DNA of 15,160 nt, taken from the NCBI GenBank assembly GCA_022730285.1, contig DZCQ01000037.1, positions 1 through 15,160 on the forward strand, given 5' to 3'. The position numbers and the translations under genes are program-made. Under the pieces are notes generated by a model that saw nothing but the letters and a program-made list of their open reading frames with translations, had not been told where the DNA came from and did no database searches. Below are positions 1 through 5,891 of the stretch, piece after piece; within the stretch, counting starts at the first letter, position 1, and each line of letters opens with the position of its first letter. This stretch comes from Flavobacterium psychrophilum (lineage in GTDB: Bacteria; Bacteroidota; Bacteroidia; Flavobacteriales; Flavobacteriaceae).

Positions 1-31
1 AATTATTTTTAAATTAAGAAATGTCTGTTTC

Positions 32-1063
32 TTATTTCACTTCTCTTTTATAATATGTCAATCCAAAAGGATTTAATCCTGCTGTAATTGTTGTTCCAGT
101 AGCTAATGTAGAACCATTTACAGTGTAAGTTGAAACAGCAGTTGCTGTTGAACCTGAATGAGTTACAAACATTTTATTTCCAGCCTCGTTTACTACTATG
201 TTATGTGGAGTAGCGCTTAAAGATGCTGTTGGCATTCCAATTTGCATACTTGTTGCTGTATTTATAGAATATAGTTGGTTGCCAGAAATATTGGTAACAA
301 ACATTGTGTTTTGGTCTGATGAAGGGAATATTCCGTGTGCACCTGCAAAAGCATTATTTGAAATTAGGCTTAAATCATTTCCGTTTAAGGTGTAAACTTC
401 ACCTGATTGACAAGGAACAAATAATTTATTGCTAGTAGGTAGTTGGTATAAATGTGGATCTTTGCCTACGTTTGCTTCACCAGTTTTTGCATAAGTAGAG
501 GTATTATACATATATATTTTATCAGGCATCATAGTATTAGAATTAAAAACAGAAACATATGCTTTTGTTCCATCTTTAGATAAAAACACATCGTGTGGTT
601 GCATATCTACGCTTATTGTTTGAACGACAGTATTTGTATTCAAATCAATAACTGAGATAGTCTTATCCATATCATTGTTTACCCAAAGTTGTTTGCCTAA
701 TCCATCTGCCCACATGTGAAAAACTCCGTTTCCAACTGTAATAGAACTTTCTATTGCTTTTGTTTTTGGGTTAATAATGTGTACTTTTTTTCCAGATCTG
801 TCTCCTACATATACTTTGTCTTTTGTTGGCACATAAACTACATACATTGGCATTGATCCCATAATAGGCAACGTTGTAGTAACTTGGTTGGTGTTTGCAT
901 CTATAAAACTAACACTAGCACCACTTCTGTTGGCAACAGCCACAACTTCCTCATAAATTTTAGCGGCTGGAACTTGATTGGTATTTTCATCGTCTTTGTT
1001 ACAACTAACAACAAGAATACTCATTAAAATTACTTTTAAGCCTAAGGTTACTCTTTTTTTCAT
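32..1063 (-). CDS. YncE-like beta-propeller lipoprotein
   Basis: The product is about 343 residues, predicted to be a secreted lipoprotein folded as a YVTN/YncE-type seven-bladed beta-propeller. I chose the ATG at 1063 because it gives a clean lipoprotein signal (MKKRV start, hydrophobic stretch, lipobox VVSC with Cys21, then NKDDE). The ATG at 1105 would add 14 unrelated residues and lies in a conserved leader hairpin. Repeating blades are visible, such as the TISVIDLNTNTVVQTISV segment followed by PHDVFLSKDGTKAYVSVF, and the late segment PHNIVVNEAGNKMFVTHSGS. Family members usually bind ligands or act as surface scaffolds; no catalytic residues can be named. The gene lies downstream of an ECF sigma factor gene but is separated from it by a terminator. 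That suggests its own promoter or partial read-through. Family call is confident; function is unknown. Confidence 0.85.
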   Translation of the reverse strand: MKKRVTLGLKVILMSILVVSCNKDDENTNQVPAAKIYEEVVAVANRSGASVSFIDANTNQVTTTLPIMGSMPMYVVYVPTKDKVYVGDRSGKKVHIINPKTKAIESSITVGNGVFHMWADGLGKQLWVNNDMDKTISVIDLNTNTVVQTISVDMQPHDVFLSKDGTKAYVSVFNSNTMMPDKIYMYNTSTYAKTGEANVGKDPHLYQLPTSNKLFVPCQSGEVYTLNGNDLSLISNNAFAGAHGIFPSSDQNTMFVTNISGNQLYSINTATSMQIGMPTASLSATPHNIVVNEAGNKMFVTHSGSTATAVSTYTVNGSTLATGTTITAGLNPFGLTYYKREVK

Positions 1064-1086
1064 AATTATTTTATTTGAATAAATTA

Positions 1087-1108
1087 TAATTGACAATAGC
1101 ATCAATTA
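1087..1108 (-). promoter_or_regulatory. Leader hairpin, copy 1 (covaries with copy at 6753-6774)
   Basis: A perfect 7-bp stem (1087-1093 with 1102-1108) closes an 8-base loop, CAATAGCA on the plus strand. It sits 23 bases upstream of the lipoprotein start at 1063. A second hairpin with the same stem and loop lengths and nearly the same loop lies upstream of the lipoprotein gene at 6737. Three stem pairs differ between the copies, and all three remain paired. It may be an RNA element in the leader or a two-fold operator; the sequence does not decide which. Confidence 0.5.
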
Positions 1109-1126
1109 ATATTTAGTACCAAAAAC

Positions 1127-1160
1127 AAAAAAAAATCACCCAAGTTGGATGATTTTTTTT
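1127..1160 (-). terminator. Intrinsic terminator of the ECF sigma factor gene
   Basis: In the minus-strand RNA, AUCAUCCA pairs with UGGGUGAU around an ACU loop (8 bp including one G-U wobble). The stem is followed by nine U and preceded by a run of A. On the plus strand the wobble becomes an A-C mismatch, so the structure is better formed in the minus transcript, in keeping with the sigma gene ending at 1192. A near-identical terminator lies at 6794-6825. Confidence 0.7.
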
Positions 1161-1191
1161 AATATTTTTTTTAAACCACTGATAATGAAAG

Positions 1192-1740
1192 CTATAATTT
1201 AATTATTTTTTCTTGTTCTTTTACTTTTTTAATTTGTTCTACACATTTGTGCTTTTGATTTTGAGCATTATGTTTGGTTGAATAGCCATATTCTTTTTGA
1301 ATTTGCTCGATTGATTTTTCTTTAAAAAACATATCGTGAATTAATCCTTTGCAATGCTCGGTTACTTTATGCAATAAATTTTGAAGTTTATCAAAATAGG
1401 TTTTCTCTTGATCTATAGCAAGGTTTATTTCTTCATAAAACTTATTATTTAATCCATCTGAAAACTCTATTTCTAAATAATTTTTCCTTATTTTTTTTAA
1501 CCAAATATTTTTAGCAATTGCCATGATATAGGTTTTCATAGAAGCAGTAAGCTGAAAACTATCCATTCTTAATTTTTCTAATAAAATCAACATGGTGTCT
1601 TGAAAAACATCTTCCGCATCGTCGACTCTACCGTTATTATTGGTTACAAAACGGTTTACCATTCCGAAATATTCTTTATAAAGTTGTCCGAAAGCGTTAT
1701 TATTCTCGCCTTTTAAATCGTTTAATAACTCTGTTTTCAT
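1192..1740 (-). CDS. ECF-type RNA polymerase sigma-70 factor
   Basis: The product has 182 residues, a normal length for a two-domain extracytoplasmic-function sigma factor. Region 2 is visible: YKEYFGMVNRFV at about 21-32, the region 2.2 core DAEDVFQDTMLILLEKL at 41-57, and a region 2.4-like segment YIMAIAKNIWLKKIRK at 71-86. Region 4 spans about 143-172, with SIEQIQKEYGYSTKHNAQNQK as the helix-turn-helix. The protein should direct core RNA polymerase to a small regulon. No anti-sigma factor gene (FecR-like or zinc-finger type) lies beside it. A terminator separates it from the lipoprotein gene at 1063. A truncated copy of its region 4 end survives at 6829-6960, so the gene was once duplicated here. 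A TAnnTTTG match lies just upstream at 1767-1760. Targets cannot be inferred from the sequence. Confidence 0.9.
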   Translation of the reverse strand: MKTELLNDLKGENNNAFGQLYKEYFGMVNRFVTNNNGRVDDAEDVFQDTMLILLEKLRMDSFQLTASMKTYIMAIAKNIWLKKIRKNYLEIEFSDGLNNKFYEEINLAIDQEKTYFDKLQNLLHKVTEHCKGLIHDMFFKEKSIEQIQKEYGYSTKHNAQNQKHKCVEQIKKVKEQEKIIKL

Positions 1741-1759
1741 GATGCGTTTTTTATAAAAA

Positions 1760-1767
1760 CAAATTTA
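1760..1767 (-). promoter_or_regulatory. Candidate -7 box for the ECF sigma gene
   Basis: The minus strand reads TAAATTTG, a match to the Bacteroidota TAnnTTTG -7 element, ending 19 bases before the ATG at 1740. I see no TTG at the usual -33 spacing, so this rests on the -7 box alone and could be chance in AT-rich DNA. Confidence 0.35.
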
Positions 1768-1862
1768 GAATTAAAATTGTTAAGAGTTCCTTTTTTTAAA
1801 GAAATTATTAATGTTGTTTTTATAATTTTGTATAAAAACCTAATTCTTAATTGTTTTCGCTT

Positions 1863-2615
1863 TTATTTCCAACCCCATTTGTTAAAGACTATTTCAGATT
1901 CTTTTGATTTTAAAAACTCATAGAACAGTTTGGTTTTTTCTTCATTTTCTCCGTTTTTGCTTAATAAAATACCACAATCTCTATATATTGTGTATTTATC
2001 TTTCAGGTTTATAAAATCAGAATTTTCAGAATTTGAAATTTGCCAAATATTCCAAGTTACCCATACATCTATATTTTTATTTTCTTTCCAATTTTTTTCT
2101 GCAATAGCACTATTGTCAGCATAAGAAATAATATTTGATCGTATCTTTCTAAACGAATCCATGTTTTTTAATTTTCCAAAAATATCTTCCCAAACTCCAA
2201 TAAGTCCAGCTTCATTGACAACCATAATATTCAAATTTGGCTTTTCTAAATCTTTTATGTCTTGTATTTTTTTTGGATTTCCTTTGCGAACAATTAGTCC
2301 GGATTTTCTATAAAACAGCGGATATACAGTATCGTCATTAACTTCATTTTGAAAATTGTTTACAATGCTTGTCATCATATTTTCGGAGCCACTAAAAAAT
2401 AAATCGGCATTTAATTTTGCTTGTGTTTCCCATTTTTTCATTGGGCCTTTGGTAATGATTATTTTTATATCGTGTTTTTTTTCAAACAGATTAGCAACTT
2501 CACGCATTGCTGAAAATGGACCTCCTGGACCATATATATGAATAGTGTCTTTTTGGGCAAATGAGTTAGAGAATGATAAAAAACAAATGATGATGAATAA
2601 AAATAATTTTTTCAT
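1863..2615 (-). CDS. AcfC/Peb3-like periplasmic substrate-binding protein
   Basis: The product has 250 residues with a signal peptide ending near SFAQ (about 21 residues) and then a type II periplasmic-binding fold. Recognisable family signatures are YGPGGP at 28-33, KGPMKKW at 56-62 and a GSEN segment at 76-79. A later segment, DVWVTWNIWQ, matches the conserved C-terminal lobe. AcfC (Vibrio accessory colonisation factor) and Campylobacter Peb3 belong to this group and bind small organic anions; the ligand here is unknown. No permease or ATPase gene is adjacent, so it is an orphan binding protein in this window. It follows the DUF5777 gene after a terminator, so it is probably transcribed separately. 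A TAAATTTG -7 match lies at 2663-2656. Confidence 0.8.
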   Translation of the reverse strand: MKKLFLFIIICFLSFSNSFAQKDTIHIYGPGGPFSAMREVANLFEKKHDIKIIITKGPMKKWETQAKLNADLFFSGSENMMTSIVNNFQNEVNDDTVYPLFYRKSGLIVRKGNPKKIQDIKDLEKPNLNIMVVNEAGLIGVWEDIFGKLKNMDSFRKIRSNIISYADNSAIAEKNWKENKNIDVWVTWNIWQISNSENSDFINLKDKYTIYRDCGILLSKNGENEEKTKLFYEFLKSKESEIVFNKWGWK

Positions 2616-2655
2616 TTATGTTGGTATTTACAGTGCATTTTGGAACTCTGCTTTT

Positions 2656-2663
2656 CAAATTTA
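2656..2663 (-). promoter_or_regulatory. Candidate -7 box for the AcfC-like gene
   Basis: The minus strand reads TAAATTTG, ending 40 bases before the ATG at 2615. It matches TAnnTTTG. No properly spaced TTG is seen upstream, so support is limited. Its position after the terminator at 2705-2733 is what a separate transcription unit would need. Confidence 0.35.
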
Positions 2664-2704
2664 CGTTTTGTCAAGTTCTATTTTAGCGTTTTTTTATATA
2701 TACT

Positions 2705-2733
2705 AAAATCCGAGTAAATTGTACCCGAATTTT
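2705..2733 (-). terminator. Terminator after the DUF5777 gene
   Basis: In the minus-strand RNA, AAAAUUCGGGUA (from 2733) pairs with UACUCGGAUUUU (to 2705) around a 5-base loop, giving 12 pairs of which two are G-U wobbles. The same two pairs are A-C mismatches on the plus strand, so the hairpin belongs to the minus transcript. It begins 34 bases after the stop at 2768 and ends in UUUU. This separates the cytochrome-to-DUF5777 unit from the AcfC-like gene. Confidence 0.65.
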
Positions 2734-2767
2734 CTATAAAGATAGTCTATTTTCTATACATTGTTTA

Positions 2768-3688
2768 TTACAATGACGTTTCATCTGCTTTTTTCAATTC
2801 TTCAACTTTCTTTTTTTCGCGGCTTACTACTTGGAAAGCTCTGGAAATATTGAAACCAAAATGAATATCTCCTTTAAAAAAGTTGTCTGTAGTTTCTGTA
2901 ATAAAACCTTTTTCTATCATTGAAACAGCATTGGTTAGTACCATTTGAAAAACGTGCCCTCCTGTTTCTATATCGAGTCCTAAAGCTATCGAATTTTGTG
3001 TGTCTAATGATTTTAGTGGATTTACGGTATAGAAGTATTCTGTGTTTATGGATACTCTTTTGCTTAATTTAATTCTGTTTCCAAACCCAACGGCAAAGAT
3101 GTCATGTGGATCTGCATCTGTTTTTACAGAGTTTCTATGAATGTAAGTTGGAGTGATTTGAAAGGAAAAAGCGGAATTAAATTTCCGAGCAATTAAAATC
3201 TGTGAGGTATAAAATAATCGTTGTTTATCGGTAGGAATGTTTCCTGGGTCGTAATTTTTAAGTGTTTTTAATGCAACACTGCCAAAAAGGGAGATTGCAA
3301 GAGGGAATGAATTTTCTCCTTCACTTTGTTTTACCAGCTTGTATTTTGCAAACCCATCATAGGTCTTTTCGAAACTACTTCTTCCAATTCCTAATGTAAT
3401 GTTGTCAGATAATCCATATTCAAAAGCAAAACGAATATTTGATTCATCAAGTCCAAATAATTGTTCTGGACCTGAATTTATTCTTCCAAATCGGTGAGAT
3501 ATAATGAATTCTAGCGTTCCTTTCTTTCTATTTTCTATAGAATGGCCATTAATTATACGAGTTCCTTTGAATGTTGAAGAAATATAATTTTTTGCTTGAG
3601 GTTCATTATCTAAAATGCTCATAAGATCTTGGGAATATACACTTGTTTCTAGAGTGAATAAAGTGATGAGTAGTAAAAAATTTTTCAT
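2768..3688 (-). CDS. DUF5777-family outer-membrane beta-barrel protein
   Basis: The product has 306 residues with an N-terminal signal peptide ending near VYSQ (about 20 residues). The rest alternates hydrophobic and polar residues in short strands with aromatic girdles, such as GTLEFIISHRFGRINSGPEQ, IRFAFEYGLSDNITLGIGRS and VSINTEYFYTVNPL. This fits the DUF5777 group of Bacteroidota beta-barrels, which I recognise by this N-terminal pattern. The function of the family is not established. It is the last gene of a co-oriented set with a c-type cytochrome lipoprotein, an OB-fold protein and YceI, and it ends at a terminator. A role at the outer membrane linked to that redox-type set is inference. 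The C-terminal 15 residues are charged. Confidence 0.8.
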   Translation of the reverse strand: MKNFLLLITLFTLETSVYSQDLMSILDNEPQAKNYISSTFKGTRIINGHSIENRKKGTLEFIISHRFGRINSGPEQLFGLDESNIRFAFEYGLSDNITLGIGRSSFEKTYDGFAKYKLVKQSEGENSFPLAISLFGSVALKTLKNYDPGNIPTDKQRLFYTSQILIARKFNSAFSFQITPTYIHRNSVKTDADPHDIFAVGFGNRIKLSKRVSINTEYFYTVNPLKSLDTQNSIALGLDIETGGHVFQMVLTNAVSMIEKGFITETTDNFFKGDIHFGFNISRAFQVVSREKKKVEELKKADETSL

Positions 3689-3739
3689 ACGTTTTTATGC
3701 TTTTAAAATTATGTGTTCAATATATTTTTGATTAGTTAC

Positions 3740-4180
3740 TTAATATGGGGCGTAATTAAAATTAAAATTAAAATTTATTTTTATTATTTTGGCAATATTA
3801 TTTCGAACAGTTGAAAAAATTTTAATGTTAAAATATTCAATTGCTTCATCAAAATCTTCTGTTGAGGAGATTTACCTTCAAAATTGTTTGTTTTATCTTT
3901 AAAAACAGCTTTAGAAGATTTATCTGATTCTACATAATTTTCATTAAAATGTTCTTGCATTAATGATTTTTTAAAAGTAAAAGATTTCATTAATGCGGTA
4001 ATAACTATATCTCCTGTTTTTTTGTCAATAATACTTAAAACCTGATTAATTTTGACTTCAATATCTTCGACTACAGAATTTGAGGAAGATGAAATATATC
4101 CTTGTTTGGTTATCATTATTTCTTGGCTATAAGTAAAATTTATAAATAAAATACGGAATAAAAAAGTGTGATTTTTTCAT
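3740..4180 (-). pseudogene. Decayed second copy of yceI
   Basis: This is a broken paralogue of the yceI gene just upstream. An ATG at 4180 begins MKKSHFF and soon shifts frame in an A6/T6-rich stretch. One frame over, the signal peptide continues as LFRILFINFTYSQE, matching FSFLFINTAFSQE of the intact copy. The middle (from about 4116) reads ITKQG through LMQEHFNENYVESDK, a 15-residue block identical to the intact protein. After NFEGK about 35 residues are missing. The tail then continues in the original ATG frame as DFDEAIEYFNIKIFSTVRNN, matching HFDVAVSDYGIKIPALMINN, and stops at 3740. The middle frame alone would give a 110-residue protein without a signal peptide. A hexanucleotide run (ATTAAA units near 3755-3775) makes the tail NFNFNF. 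Called a pseudogene because of two frameshifts and a deletion. Confidence 0.85.
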
Positions 4181-4206
4181 AAATTAGCATTAATTGTTGA
4201 TTCTAC

Positions 4207-4743
4207 TCATCGTTTATGGTTTAATTCAAAAGTTATTTTTACTGTCTTGCCAATATTATTTATCATAAGTGCAGGTATCTTGATACCATAATCTGAAACG
4301 GCAACATCGAAATGGCCTTTAAGCAATAATCCTTTTTTTGTAAGTAATAAATCAGCATCTGTTTTAATTTTTCTAGTAACACCGTGTATTGTTAAAGCTC
4401 CTTCAACAACAACTGTTTGATCAAGCCCGCTAACATCATCAAAATTTGAAATTTTGCCTTTAAAAGTAGCTTTGGGAAACTTGTCAGATTCGACATAATT
4501 CTCATTAAAATGCTCCTGCATTAATCCTACCTCAAAATAAAAAGACTTCATTAACATTAAAATAGCAATTTCTTGAGTATTCCCGTCTATTACACTTAAT
4601 ACTTGTTCGTTATAACCATGAATAACTTCTAAAGTAGAATCTGAAAAAAATGAAATAGAACCTTGCTTAGTTATATATTTTTCTTGACTAAAGGCTGTAT
4701 TAATGAACAGGAAGCTGAACAATATTATTTGTAGTGATTTCAT
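4207..4743 (-). CDS. YceI-family periplasmic lipid-binding-like protein
   Basis: The product has 178 residues from the ATG at 4743, which gives a proper signal peptide (MKSLQIILFSFLFINTAFSQ). An in-frame ATG at 4878 lies inside the inserted MITE-like element and adds no family sequence, so I rejected it. YceI hallmarks are LMQEHFNENYVESDKFPKAT (the conserved M.EHF...F...KFP..F segment), ALTIHGVTRKI and DYGIKIPALM. The family folds as a lipocalin-like barrel; characterised members bind polyisoprenoids, and several are linked to respiratory or redox functions. Here it sits in a co-oriented set with a c-type cytochrome lipoprotein and an OB-fold protein upstream, and a decayed copy of itself 26 bp downstream. 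The exact ligand is unknown. Confidence 0.9.
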   Translation of the reverse strand: MKSLQIILFSFLFINTAFSQEKYITKQGSISFFSDSTLEVIHGYNEQVLSVIDGNTQEIAILMLMKSFYFEVGLMQEHFNENYVESDKFPKATFKGKISNFDDVSGLDQTVVVEGALTIHGVTRKIKTDADLLLTKKGLLLKGHFDVAVSDYGIKIPALMINNIGKTVKITFELNHKR

Positions 4744-4764
4744 TATTTTTATATTGATTATATG

Positions 4765-4943
4765 ATGGGTTCTGAAAATTAGTTTTTTTGTAAATTTATT
4801 TTTTTGCTGATGCTCTTTTTGTTTTATTTTGGCATCTTTTCCTTGTCTTTTTGCTAAGATATGTTCTATTTTGAGCAAAAAGAAAGAAAAAATCTGAACA
4901 AAATAATTCCCAAAACAGCTATCAGCTAATTTTTAGAACCCAC
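4765..4943. mobile_element. MITE-like element with terminal inverted repeats
   Basis: TGGGTTCTGAAAATTAG at 4766-4782 and CTAATTTTTAGAACCCA at 4926-4942 are inverted repeats matching at 16 of 17 positions. Just outside, separated by one base on each side, TATATG occurs at 4759-4764 and again at 4944-4949 in direct orientation, as a target-site duplication would. Removing the element and one TATATG would leave 39 bp between the OB-fold and yceI genes, a normal operon gap. The interior has no transposase and includes a smaller inverted repeat (CTTTTTGCT at 4847-4855, AGCAAAAAG at 4874-4882). I do not recognise the parent insertion-sequence family. A chance inverted repeat in AT-rich DNA is the alternative. 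Confidence 0.5.
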
Positions 4944-4967
4944 TATATGTAATTTATTATAATCCAT

Positions 4968-5390
4968 TTATTTTACTAATACACAATTTATCAATACAAC
5001 ATCTAATAAATAACCTGTACAAATTCCTTTAACGGATATAGTATCTCCTCGCTTTAAAGTTGCCCATTTTTTGTTTTCTTCAGCGGTGAGATAACACATA
5101 ACGCTGCTTGTTGAATTTTTACTCTTTAAGACAATTATTCGTGTCTCTTTTGAAATATCTAACTCCGATATTTCACCTGATACTTTGATTATTTTTTCTA
5201 AATATTTGGCGTTTGCTTGGGTCTCATTATTTTCAAATTCATCTACCAAATTTTGAGACAATAACGAATTATCGGGCATTTTTCCCGCAACATTTATGTG
5301 TGGTTTGTCGTATATTCTTTTTCCTGCATATATACCAAAAATGGTTGTAATTATTATTGTGATGAATATTAAAATACTTTTTCTTTTCAT
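4968..5390 (-). CDS. Membrane-anchored OB-fold (tRNA_anti-like) protein
   Basis: The product has 140 residues: one N-terminal hydrophobic segment (about 4-22, acting as anchor or uncleaved signal) and then a domain of about 80 residues that looks like the tRNA_anti-like OB-fold family. Signature features are IIKVSGEISELD, then IIVLKSKN, SSVMCYLT and the closing RGDTISVKGICTGYLLDVVLINCVLVK pattern, whose KG.C.G...DV.L..C core is typical of this family in Bacteroidota. Two cysteines in the last strand region could form a disulphide. Despite the family name there is no reason to think it binds tRNA, because it is exported. It starts 12 bp after the cytochrome gene ends, so the two are almost certainly co-transcribed. 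Its role is unknown. Confidence 0.75.
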   Translation of the reverse strand: MKRKSILIFITIIITTIFGIYAGKRIYDKPHINVAGKMPDNSLLSQNLVDEFENNETQANAKYLEKIIKVSGEISELDISKETRIIVLKSKNSTSSVMCYLTAEENKKWATLKRGDTISVKGICTGYLLDVVLINCVLVK

Positions 5391-5402
5391 GACATAATTA
5401 TT

Positions 5403-5753
5403 TTAATTGTTCGGTTTTCCATTATCAATCCAACATCTTATTAGTTCTATTTCTGCATTAGTTAAGGTGCCTCCTAATGGCATTATTCTATTAACTACTG
5501 CGGTTTTTATTGAAGTTGCATTGTTACTAATAGAATTATAATTGGTTAAATCTGGAAATTGATTTCCGGGATAATGGCATTCAATACAATTATTATCAAT
5601 AATTGGTTTTACATTATTACTAAAAGAAATAGCAGGATCGCAACTTGTTTTGTCAATTTTTGTAACTTCTTCGACATTGTTTTCACATGATGTTAGTAAG
5701 AAAATGACAATTATTGAACAGAAAAAAAGTTTTATGTTTATATTTTTATTCAT
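5403..5753 (-). CDS. Monoheme c-type cytochrome lipoprotein
   Basis: The product has 116 residues. A lipoprotein signal ends in LLTSC with Cys23 as the lipidated residue. One heme c attachment motif, CIECH, lies at 56-60, and Met91 in the RIMPLGG segment is the likely distal heme ligand. Cys38 and Cys107 are extra cysteines that could pair. The sequence ISFSNNVKPIIDNNCIECH resembles the small cytochrome-like domains of Bacteroidota and planctomycetes, in which the heme motif follows a VKPII-type helix. It should act as an electron carrier tethered at a membrane facing the periplasm or surface. It is the first gene of the set running through OB-fold, yceI and DUF5777. Its partner oxidase or reductase is not in the window. 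Confidence 0.85.
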   Translation of the reverse strand: MNKNINIKLFFCSIIVIFLLTSCENNVEEVTKIDKTSCDPAISFSNNVKPIIDNNCIECHYPGNQFPDLTNYNSISNNATSIKTAVVNRIMPLGGTLTNAEIELIRCWIDNGKPNN

Positions 5754-5770
5754 TTTGTTTTGTTTTTAAA

Positions 5771-5877
5771 TATCATTCTTGGGTTAGTACAATTAAACTT
5801 TATTCATTTTTAAAACTAAAACAACTTAACAATGTTTTATTTGTAATGTAAATAGGAGACTAACCCAATAAATGATA
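5771..5877. repeat. Inverted repeat flanking an AT-rich spacer
   Basis: TATCATTCTTGGGTTAGT at 5771-5788 and ACTAACCCAATAAATGATA at 5859-5877 are inverted repeats that match over about 17 positions with one mismatch and one extra base. They enclose 70 AT-rich bases. The repeat fills the gap between the secreted-repeat lipoprotein (stop at 5892) and the cytochrome gene (start at 5753). It could be a terminator-like long hairpin, an operator pair or a small non-autonomous element. I saw no flanking direct repeat. Confidence 0.45.
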
Positions 5878-5891
5878 CTTTATTTATGATT

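Noticed and set aside
1817..1838. TTTTTATA/TATAAAAA hairpin between the AcfC-like and sigma genes
   Set aside because: All A and T, with no T run after it on the minus strand. Weak as a terminator and expected by chance in this composition.
3753..3783. Short tandem run of ATTAAA units as a CRISPR or satellite signal
   Set aside because: Three six-base units only; explained as a small expansion in the tail of the decayed yceI copy.
4744..4878. Longer start of yceI at 4878
   Set aside because: The extra 45 residues come partly from the MITE-like element and precede the real signal peptide.
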